From Chlamydomonas sphaeroides (taxonomy: Eukaryota; Chlorophyta; Chlorophyceae; Chlamydomonadales; Chlamydomonadaceae), in assembly GCA_001662425.1 (NCBI GenBank), contig BDDC01000099.1, positions 34,111 to 98,110 of the forward strand: DNA of 64,000 nt, given 5' to 3'. This document shows positions 11,438 to 20,423 of this stretch, piece by piece. The first letter of the stretch is position 1, and each line of letters starts with the position of its first letter. The notes under the pieces are model-generated. The model was given only the letters and a program-made list of their open reading frames with translations. It did no database searches and was not told the origin of the DNA. The translations under genes and the position numbers were made by a program.

Positions 11438-14273
11438 ATGTCAGGGCCGGGGGAGGCCGCTCCCCCGGAACGCCCAGGAGCCGGCTTTGTGTTCGATACG
11501 CCTCCTCTCGTGGCACCGCAGCCGGTGTTCTTGCAGCCACACACTGCAGGTTAGGGGTTAATGTTGTCTGGCTTTCCTGTCGGTGTCCGATGTCCATGCG
11601 CGACGCTTCCGCGACCCGCTCGCGCTACCCATCTGCGCAGTGCGGCTATGCCTCGATGAACCCATGATCGGCCTGCCAGACACAGGACGGCTGGCAGCGC
11701 TATGCTTTGCAGCGGACACGCTCATCGAGCGTGTGCACAAGGTACCCAAGTCGGCATCAGCCTTCGACGTGGGGATCCTTCAAGAGATAGAGGCGCTCTG
11801 TCACCAGGTCGCTCCAAAGAAGCACGCGCAGGTGGGGTTACCGCACAGAGAGGAGGGAGGGCAACGCGTGGGGGCGACGCGCTGAGGCGTGAGGGTGCCT
11901 CGTCGGCCCTCAGGCTGCAGCCTTGAGGCCCTGCTCAGGCACCCCTGACCTTGCATGGCGTGGTATCAACTTGACCAGCCAACACCACTCGCCTGCGCAC
12001 ATCTCGTTCGGGGCCCCTCGCTTTGCACCAGGGCGCACGCGTGCCCGCCCGCCCTCCTCGCCTAGTGCCTCGCCCGCCCTTCCCTGCGTGCTACCACCAC
12101 CCCACCTGCCTCGGCACGAACCCAAATATCCTTGCTATGCCCCTCGTCCGCCCCTGGCCCGCCCTCGTCAGACGACTATGGCGGACCTGGGGCTGCTGGA
12201 CCTGTTCCCCTACCTTGCCATGGGGCTGAGCGGGGACAAGCTGGACACCGTGGCGAACAACCCGGGTGGGTGCGGGGGCAAAGGAGGGTTTCGGGCAGCA
12301 GGGTGCACACCGTGGCCAACAACCCGGGTGGGTGCGGGAGCAACGGAGGGTTATGGGCAGCAGGGTGCACACCGTGGCGAACAATCCGAGTGGGTGCGGG
12401 CTGTGATGGTGTCGGGTTTGGAGGGCAGAACGGGTGTAGCCAGGATAGGGTGCTTGCCGGGACTGGGGAAAGCCACTCGGCACTCATAAGCGACCGCCAG
12501 CGGATCGGTGCCAGCGTGGCGAACCACGGCCGCACACCTGGCGGCTGCCCCAGGCAGGGCGGCGGCGGCTGGTGCCTGCCCGCCGTGGCGTGGCCTGCCA
12601 TGGCTGCTGCCAGGGTGTCCGCATTATCGCGCAGCCAACTTCGCCAAAGCGCACAGCCCCGCCGTGTGTGCAATGATCCCACCTTACTCGGCTCCCTCTC
12701 CCCCGCGTGACCATGCGCCTGTCCCCAGGCGCGGCGTACTTCGGCTACATCTCGTTACTCAACCAGGTGCGGCATGTACGGCGGCGGGCTGGAGGGCGGG
12801 TCTGGGAGCGGTTCCGGGAGCGCAGTGGCGCGCGTCTTGGCCCGGCCATCGAGCGGGTGACGGACCGTGGCGCGCAGCGACGGGGGACGATTGGGGCAGC
12901 ACCCGCCGGCCAGGCCGCCCCGCGCCCTCCCGCGCTCTCCGCCCGCGCCTGCGTCCACCGAGCAGCCCATGCCGGCCGGTCGGTGTACCTCGCGGCTCCG
13001 CACGCATGCTACCGTGACGCGTACAAGCCTCACGCACACATGCCCCATGATGCATGCGGTACCCCGCCGCCTCCTCGCCTCCCCGACGCGCAGGTGGTGA
13101 TGATGGGCACGCAGCTCTACCACGACGCCTGCATGCCGCAGCACCACAAGTACGCGGCGCACCAGATCGCGCTGCTTTACGTGAGTGTGCGGAACAGGGA
13201 GGCTGTGGGGCTTGGGCGGCGTGGGCCGGGACAGGGCACGGCCTTGCGTTTCGGCGGGGCCGCTGCCTCACGTGACCGCTGCCGCACCTGAGTGGGCCAG
13301 CTGGCCCTGACGACTTGAACATAGAGAGTGAAATCGTACAGGGATAGTGAAGCAAACAGAAAGGGTGAATTGCGCAGGCAGGATGAAGGAGAGGGAAGTG
13401 GACAGGGGGCATGCAAGCTTGAAAGGGCAAGCTGTGCGGCATGCTGCGCGGGCCGCGGCGCAGGATGGCGCACCATTGGTCGGATGGCTGCTGAGGGCCC
13501 GGGGACTCCCTTACCTGCCCCTTATCGCGCAGTGCCCTCCCCTTCTGCCTCCTGCCATTGCTCCCCCGCCCCGCCTCTGACTGCCCGCCGCCCCGTCCCT
13601 GGCTGCCCCGCACGGCTCGCGCCCTCCGCAGCAATGCCTCAACATGCTGCAGGGCGACACCAAGCCCATCCGGCGGGTGGTGGAGGCGCGGTTCGACGAG
13701 ATCAAGGCCATCACCGAGAGCCGCGACCCCTACATGCCCGTGGAGCTGTCCGCATGGTGCGTTGCGGCGGGCAGGGGGGAAGAAAGGGAGGGGGCCCGAG
13801 GACGGGGCACGAGGAGGGGCCACGAGGACGCGGCACGGAGAGGGGGCACGATGACGGGGAAGCGGGAGGGGCCACGAGGACGCGGCACGGGGAGGGGCCA
13901 CGGGAAGGGGCCACGGGGGGCTTCGGGCTGGGTGGTATGTGCAACGGCGGCGTTCTAGACGTTTGCGGCGAGATCCGCACCTGGCGGCTGTGCAGGCACG
14001 CCCCACGTGGGCACGCCCTGGAGATTGCAGCTGTGGGCGGGAGGCGTGCCTGCTTGTCGCGACGCGCCGCCCCTTTGTGAGCGGCCCCACGCCACGGTGC
14101 ACAAGCGCTGCTGACGCCTTGCTCCCTGCCCGCTGCCTTCCTGCGTCCTTCTTGAATCCAGGATCCAGGAGGTCACGTGGCTGTGCCGCGAGGAGATCCA
14201 CGCCTGCCCGCCGTACGTGCACAAGCGGGTGGACGCGGCGATGCGCGCGGCGCGCGGCGAGGCCGGCAGCTGA
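11438..14273 (+). CDS. Conserved-looking hypothetical protein, 252 aa
   Basis: I do not recognise this family. Seven exons join in phase with good splice sites: 11438-11549, 11641-11831, 12172-12265, 12729-12766, 13094-13180, 13632-13756 and 14162-14273. The model starts MSGPGEAAPPERP and ends RGEAGS. Unlike the low-complexity genes nearby, the protein has ordinary composition. It looks mainly helical, with segments such as LAALCFAADTLIERVHK, GILQEIEALCHQV, HHKYAAHQIALLY and RRVVEARFDEIKAITE. There is no signal peptide or membrane span. Because the composition is normal and the exons are short and phase-consistent, I take it as a real gene. A role in a flagellar or cytoskeletal complex is possible, but nothing in the sequence proves it. 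The acceptor of exon 2 (GCGCAG at 11635-11640) was chosen because it is the only one that keeps the frame open. Confidence 0.72.
12245..12401 (+). repeat. 62-bp tandem repeat spanning an exon end and splice donor
   Basis: Two and a half copies start at 12245, 12307 and 12369 with a period of 62 bp. Each begins ACACCGTGGCSAACAA and runs into GGGTGCGGG. The first copy contains the last 21 bases of exon 3 and its donor GT at 12266. The later copies carry equivalent GTs at 12328 and 12390. Confidence 0.9.
13785..13925 (+). repeat. GC-rich minisatellite in an intron
   Basis: Imperfect copies of GGGGCCACGAGGACGCGGCA and shorter derivatives fill the start of the last intron of the 252-residue gene. 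No coding role is seen. Confidence 0.75.
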
Positions 14274-16455
14274 GGCGGCGCGCCTTGGCGAGCCGGCGGG
14301 AGGGGCGGTGGGGTGGGGTGGCGATGGGTTTGGCGGGGTGCTGCCATGACCGGGCGGTGACGCATACGGCCGCCGGTGGCGGTGGCGACGTGCTGGGGGG
14401 CTGGGTGGAACGAGCACCGCCGAGGCCGGGAGGTGGGGTGGCAGGATGGCGGCCCGCTCTTGGGGCGTGGGGACACCGCGCCTGAGAGGGTCCCTGTGCG
14501 TTGACGGGTTCTTGGACCGACTCTTTGCATGGTGCCCTGCGGTGGAAGGATGGCGCCATGCGGCGGAGGCTGACTGCTCTCGAAGCCCCCCGGCGCCTCG
14601 CCCTGGCGCTCGCGGCCTGCTGCAGGGTGCGTGCGGAGGAAGCCGCGGGCGTGTGCAGTGGGGCGGCTGTGGCGGGGGCCGGAGCGCGCTCACGCATGGG
14701 GACGCGCGGCGGGCAGTCAGGGGTTAGCCGGCAAAGCTGGGGACGGAAGGCGGAGCGTGCGGGCGATGCCGCTGGCGGCCAGGGGGCAGGTGCTTGGCTG
14801 CGTGCATGGGCGGAAGGCCGGCAGCCCCAACGGGCGGGCTGGTTTGCACGGGTTGGGCATGCCGTACCTGCAAAGGGACGGCCGGCCGGGCGGATTGCGC
14901 TGCGGGCTGTGGCAGGCGGTCGGTTCAGCCGTGGCAGGCAGCACGCAGACGGTCGTCCGCTCCCTGGGCAGCGTTGGACAGGAGGCTGGCGGTGGCGCGG
15001 CGCAAGCATGTGTTGGCTCGCCCCTTCAGGGGCACAAGCCGTTGGGCTCGGGCACTAAGTAGCATAAGTACCTTGCAGGCTAACTTGCGGGCCGCATGGT
15101 GGCAGGAGGTCAGGACCAGAACTCAGTACATTCCAGTAGCGAACACTGTCCGCGGTGCACTGCCGCACTACTGAGCTAGATAGCAGGGGATCCCCTGCTG
15201 GATAGGGCTAGCCTGAGCCTGGCGGAGGTCGCAGACGTTAGCAGGCTTGTTGACTTGGGATTATCTGAGTCCCCAACATGTCAGCGGACTTCCAGCCAAG
15301 GCGAGTGAGGAATGCAGTGGCGAGCAGCGGGCGACCCGGCCCCTGACATCACAGGACGGAGGCATTCTTACGGCCATCTGTGCGGACTATGGCCCCAAAC
15401 AAAGGAGGAACGCGAAGGAAGGCAGCGCGGTATCCGGCACCAGAGTGCCGAGACCACCGGCCCCTTAGTACTGTGCTATCCGTGCGTCGTCGTCATGTTC
15501 GCGATGCCAGCAGTAGCACCAGACATGTGACGTTGACGTGATCCAGCAAAGCCAGCAGCGCGCAGGGAAGCGCACACCGGCCTCGGCTCACACCGACGTC
15601 CCTGCCCGAAGCCCCTGTGTGCTGCCATGGCCGTATCGCAACGATCCCTGATCCTCAACCGCCCCGCGGCACCGGCCATTGTTGCAGCAGCAAAAATCAT
15701 CAGCGCCATACCACTGCGCGCATGCTGCACAATGCAGCCTCCGGTACGGTATGTGAGGCGCTGATCGCGTACCCCGCACATGTGCCGGGGGCCAGGCTAC
15801 CTGTGGGCCACCTGGTCGCTGGCATAGGCGGGGTCTCTGGTCCGTAGGCATGCCCTCGGGTTGGGCGTCTCAGCCTGCTCAATGTGATGTCTGCTCTCTG
15901 ACCCCGGGGAACATGGGGCTGTGCATGTACCGAGCCCTCGTCTTTCACGATCGGCATGCGTGCGCAGCGGCATCTTTCTAAGCAGGGACCGTCTGTAGGC
16001 TTCGCTTCAGTCCAACCAAACTGGGGGTCGCCTGGTCCGCGGCGTAGGGCGGCCGTTCAGAGCGTCGGCCTTCGAGTGCGAGTCCGCGTAAGCCAGGGTG
16101 AACCTATGCGACTGCGTCGCGAGGGTCTGGGACCAGTGCTGTCACCTGCTGTGAGTCTGTGAGCCTCTGAGAGCGCCTGTGCGGAGACCGGGCAACGTAG
16201 GGCGCCGCGTGGGGCGCCGTGGGGTTCGTGCCCAAGCGCGCCAAACCAAGGACATCACTCAGCACAAGCGCGCGAAAGTAGTTAAAGTACACCAACACAC
16301 AACAATTTTTAGGCGTCCAAGCGGCCCCACTCGCACTCCGCGTGAATCACTCTCGGCGTGCAGCTGCCGCACCAGGTTTCCCTACGCGAGCTGCTGTGAG
16401 TGATTCGCTCAATTCCACCCCACACGAGTTAAGCACCTGATCAAGAATAGCCGGC
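14274..16455 (+). other. Intergenic DNA between the 252-aa gene and SUMO
   Basis: This 2.2-kb stretch has no supported exon. It should include the 3' UTR of the left gene and the promoter of SUMO. No TGTAA was found in it. It holds a perfect 18-bp palindrome (15182-15199). Confidence 0.5.
15182..15199. repeat. Perfect 18-bp palindrome
   Basis: AGCAGGGGATCCCCTGCT is its own reverse complement and lies in non-coding DNA about 900 bp after a stop codon. It could be chance, a cruciform or a factor site. Confidence 0.6.
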
Positions 16456-17384
16456 ATGGAAGGCGGTGGCGAGACTAGCGAGGGCCAGAAGCCCGTGAAG
16501 CAAGAGGTGCGCGTGGGCTGCAGCCTGCTGACTGCTCTTGCGCACCTTCACTCTATTCATGCTTGTCGGCGCGGCAAACCTTGAGCGGGAGGGATCGACT
16601 TCAAACGTGTCACCAAAGCGTTCTGCGCTTTCCCTCACTACCTCGCATTCTTCTAGGGGCAAGTCATCAATCTCGTAGTTAAGGACCAAACCGGAAATGA
16701 GGTCCACTTCAAGGTCAAGATGCGGACGAAGCTCGAGAAGGTGAGCAGAGGCTCATGCGGCACAGCACGAGGGTCCCCGCTTGTTGCAGGTTGTCCTTCT
16801 AAGAGCCGGGGCTTGCTGGCGGGGTCGGGGGTTACCTTCGGGGAAGGGTCGGGATGGGTAAGGGGTGTGAGGCAGGCAAGGGCAACACGGGGGGCAGCGG
16901 ATGGGGGGCGCGGCAAGGCGATGGACGTCGTTCCGCTAGGGAACTGCTTTATGATGCAGAGTGCCCCCGAGCTTAGCGTGGTCGGGCAGACGTGCACGTC
17001 GGCGGGCCGGGGCGTCCGGCAGCGTCCGGCATCGTGTGCACCTGTGTGCACGCGTGCATCAGCATGCCTCACAACCCCTGCCTGCTCCCCTCCAGGTCTT
17101 CAACGCCTACTGCAACAAGAAGGGCGTCGACCCCAACTCCGTGCGTTTCCTGTTCGACGGCACGCGCATCAACAACCAGCAGACGCCCGAAGACCTCGAG
17201 TGGGTGCCCAGAGCAGAGCGTGTCCGACCCGACGCCCAGCTTGCGTTTCCGGGCAGCACCGGCGCTGGCATGTCACGTAGCACCCTGCGTCGCTGACTCT
17301 CCGCCCCCCTCATCTCTCCCCCGCTGCAGGATGGAGGACGGGGACTGCATTGACTGCGTCATTGAGCAGGTCGGCGGCTGCTAG
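16456..17384 (+). CDS. SUMO: SUMO, small ubiquitin-like modifier
   Basis: Ubiquitin-fold modifier that is attached to lysines of target proteins by the E1 SAE1/SAE2 and the E2 UBC9. Four exons (16456-16506, 16657-16740, 17096-17199, 17330-17384) give 97 residues, a normal length. The core reads GQVINLVVKDQTGNEVHFKV, then KMRTKLEK, FNAYCNKKGV, VRFLFDGTRI, TPEDLEMEDGD and EQVGG. The mature end is the GG at residues 95-96, followed by a single Cys that a SENP/ULP protease must remove. The N-terminal tail carries V14-K15-Q16-E17, which fits the psi-K-x-E sumoylation consensus, so chains could form on K15. The donor of exon 3 splits the codon before MEDGD. The conserved sequence makes this call very secure. 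Confidence 0.97.
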
Positions 17385-18247
17385 CCGGCCTAGCTAGGGG
17401 TTGGGCTGGGTTACTAGCTTGGTGGATGGCGCTGCCCCGGCCACTTGTGCATGTGTTTCATTGGCTTGACCACGTGCATGGGGGGCCGAGGTGCGCTAGC
17501 CGGCCTGTGGAGCATGCGGGGCCAGGGCGTGGCCCGCAGGGGAAAGGGCGCTGTCGTGTGCGGCCACAGGAGGGGGGTTAGGGACGCCCCGGGAACGTGG
17601 GCTGCGCTGGATGAGGAGGCGTTGTTGCCGGGACGCTGCGCGCGGAACAAAGCAGCGGCGTCCTAAGCGGCATGGGGTGGGCCAGGAGCCCAGGGCAGGC
17701 CAGGACACATCGTGTGCAGAGTGGGCGGCATGTTGATGCCCGCACCAAACCTTGATGCGGTGCAGTCGGTGTGTCGGAGGATTGCCTGCTTGTGTAACGC
17801 AGGCCTTTGAGCAGCTGCTGCAGCGATCATGAACCGCATGCGGTGCCAGACTGGAAGACCCGGCACTGCTGTTCGTTGCATCTTAGTCTGCTTTTCTCAG
17901 TGTCAGCTTTGGGGGCCGTGGTTGTGTTCGTGGGCCATGTCAGGCAACTATTCGAGAAACGGGGTGCAGCTGATCGGCCGCGCTGCCGCCAGGCGCCCGT
18001 CGGTGCGCAGCGCCAGCTCGCTCAGCTGCCCCGCCCGGCACACGAACCCCATGCACATCCGCCCCCAGCGTCGCAACGCCTTTGTCGTTATGCCTGAACA
18101 TACCCAGCCACACACGCGCATTGCATTCTGCGTCCGTGCCTCTGTGCTTGCTAGGCGACATCAGTTTGTCTTGCTCAAGCGGCCCACTTGATCATGTCCT
18201 ACTAGCTGCGCAAATCGCTGCTGTGACATAACCATCCTGCTGTGAAC
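17385..18247 (+). other. SUMO 3' UTR and promoter of the next gene
   Basis: The SUMO 3' UTR probably ends near the TGTAA at 17793. The rest should be promoter and 5' UTR of the 332-residue gene. A frame with an ATG at 17938 is open to 18191, but I have no evidence that it is a coding first exon. Confidence 0.5.
17793..17797 (+). terminator. Probable poly(A) signal TGTAA of SUMO
   Basis: TGTAA lies 409 bp after the SUMO stop codon, a usual distance for volvocine genes, and no other copy occurs before it. Confidence 0.6.
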
Positions 18248-19806
18248 ATGCTGTTAGCTGGTATGCTTGCGAACGCAGCGATGCCCAGCGCGACCGGCGC
18301 CATCGCCCTGCTGCAACGCTGCGCCAGCGGCCTGGCAGCCTGCGCCTCTAATGCCAGCTCGAGCATGTTGTCGCAAGTGCGGTACCGGCATCACCTGCTC
18401 GCGGTCCCGGTCGACCCGATACCCGTGACCGCACGCACCGAGGCGCTGCCCCCGCCCTACCAGCCGCCCCCCAACAACCCCACGTCGCTGCGGCCAGTCC
18501 AGCACCCGACGCAGGCGGAGGTGCTGCGGCTCGTGCGCGAGGTGCGCCTGGCGCATCACCAATCGCGCGCCTTCACGCAATGCTGCGCGGCAGCCACCCG
18601 CCGCCAAGGCTCTGCACGCCTCTAACGCTGCATACTCGCTGCCCCTTTCCTCCCCTGCCCTCCCTACCCTTATTATCCTGCACCCCTGGACCTTGTCCTA
18701 ACCCCACTCCACAGGCCGACTCGTTCCGCCGCCTGCGTGACGCATACGTGCGCGTCTCCCTGCTGCCGCGCCTGCCAGGCGTCAAGCCACGGCCCTCGCG
18801 CCTCACACCCGCGCTGGTCGCGGCCAAGCTGACCCGCCTTTCGCAGCTACTGCGCGCTCAGCCTCCCTCCTCCACCTCCTCGCCATCCTCCTCCTCGCCC
18901 CCGTCCTCCTCCGCGCCCTCCGCCTCGGGCCGCGCTGCCGCGCCCAGCAACAGCACAAGCACCAGCACACAGCGGCGCGGCGGCCGCAGCCGCGACGGCA
19001 GCGCGGACCGCAGCGACAGCGAAGAGGCCTACCGGCAGCTGCTGACCTACGAGCTCAGCGTGCAGTGGGACGCGCACCTGCACAGCTTTTCCGCGCCCCA
19101 GCTGGCGGCCTGCGTCCGCGCAGCCTGCGAGAGCGGGCTGCTGCCAGCGCCTGCAGCGTCGCCGGGGCCGCCGCCGGCGGCGTGGGAGGCGCGGGCAGCG
19201 GACCTGGTGGACCGGAGCCTGGCTGTGCTTCTGGACGCAGGGGCGGCGGAGCTTCAGGAGGCGGGGCCGCAGGTAGGTCCAAGGCTGGGGGTGCGCGGCA
19301 GGGCAGCGGCAGCAGCGTCTCAGTCGCTATGGTGCGGTAGCACCGGCGGCAGCGGCTGAGAATGGCCCGGAGCGGGACTTGCTGCGGCGGGTGTGGCAGC
19401 TTCCCGGGCGCGGCCCCTGCGGCAGCAGTGTCGCCGGGCTGTGGTTGGGTAGGTTGCCCCAGCGGCTGGGATGCCCGGTTGCCCTGCGTGCTCCCCCACC
19501 GCTGCGTCTTCCACAGCACCCCATAGGCGCATACTGGCAGTGCCATTTCCATCCCAGTGTGTTCCGCAACCGACGAGTGCATGCGGCATTTACAACCCGC
19601 CAGTGGCATCAGAATGTCGGAGCTGGCTGATGAAGGCTCCCATGTCCCTCCCCACGCAGGCCGCGTTGGACGTGGCGCTGGGCCTCAAGGTGGCAGGTCG
19701 CAAGGACGCGGCCGCGTGGGCGGCCCTGGGGCCGCTGCTGAAGAAGGCTGGGCCCGATGCGGCGCCGGTGCTGGCGTGGGTGGGGGAGCAAGGAGTCAAG
19801 GCGTAG
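18248..19806 (+). CDS. Hypothetical protein, 332 aa, possibly organelle-targeted
   Basis: I do not recognise this family. Three exons in phase 0 (18248-18541, 18715-19272, 19660-19806) give 332 residues. The donor after LVRE (GAG/GTGCGC) was chosen because the downstream frame is not joined to exon 2 by any other GT. The N-terminus lacks acidic residues, is rich in Ala, Ser and Arg, and leads into QVRYRHHLLAVPVDPIPV, as a mitochondrial or plastid presequence might. The middle has a Ser/Pro-rich linker (about residues 150-190). The flanks are helical, with LTYELSVQWDAHLHSFS and ADLVDRSLAVLLDAGA, and the end reads VLAWVGEQGVKA. An in-frame TGA just upstream supports a start at 18248; ATG 18281 is an alternative. 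Confidence 0.6.
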
Positions 19807-20423
19807 CGAGAGTCGTTGGAAGGCGTGGCGCGAGCATTGTGCATGGCGGAAAGGCGCAGCGCACGTTTTGCGGGGGCGCAGCACAGTGACTGTGCAGGGA
19901 CGGAGCTGGTGTCGGGCGGGCCTTGGGGTGACAGGAGGCGCGCAGGGGCGCGCAGCAGGAGTGCACAGGGGACCCAGAGCGTGGGCAAGGGGTAAGAGCG
20001 CAGGGAGCGGAACAGGAGCAAGGGCAGGCGCGCAGAATGGCGCGGGAGGTCATGGAGGATTTCATGACTCTCACAGATTCCTGGTGTGGTCACACCGTGG
20101 ATTGGGGATGGCCGTGGATGGCAGGGGCGACACGGACCGTGTGCGCACCGCCTGTGGTTTGGTCGCATACCCGAACGCTGCAAACTTTAAACATAGCTTC
20201 ACTCAACTAAACGCCAGCTTTCGAAGGCTTGCCACAAGCGCACGTTGCCGTTCACCATCCTTGCCTCCCTTTGCCGAATAGTCGCACCAATCGTAGAGCG
20301 CAAACCGGATTGCTTTGTGCATACTTATACAGCAGCAGCTATGCGTGCCGGCTGAGCGCTGGCGCGCCGGCCGCGCATGGCCGATCGTCGCGGCGCATTG
20401 TAGGGCCTGGCGCGTGAACAGCG
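19807..20423 (+). other. Intergenic DNA before WDR83
   Basis: No exon or TGTAA signal is seen. It should hold the 3' UTR of the upstream gene and the WDR83 promoter. An AT-richer patch lies at about 20170-20340. Confidence 0.45.

Noticed and set aside
12759..14693. Minus-strand open frame of 644 codons
   Set aside because: It lies opposite three real exons and several introns of the 252-residue gene. The translation is Arg/Pro/Ala-rich, as expected of an antisense frame at high GC.
17829..18191. Possible first exon of the 332-residue gene
   Set aside because: No donor joins it convincingly to 18248, and an in-frame stop stands before the ATG at 18248.
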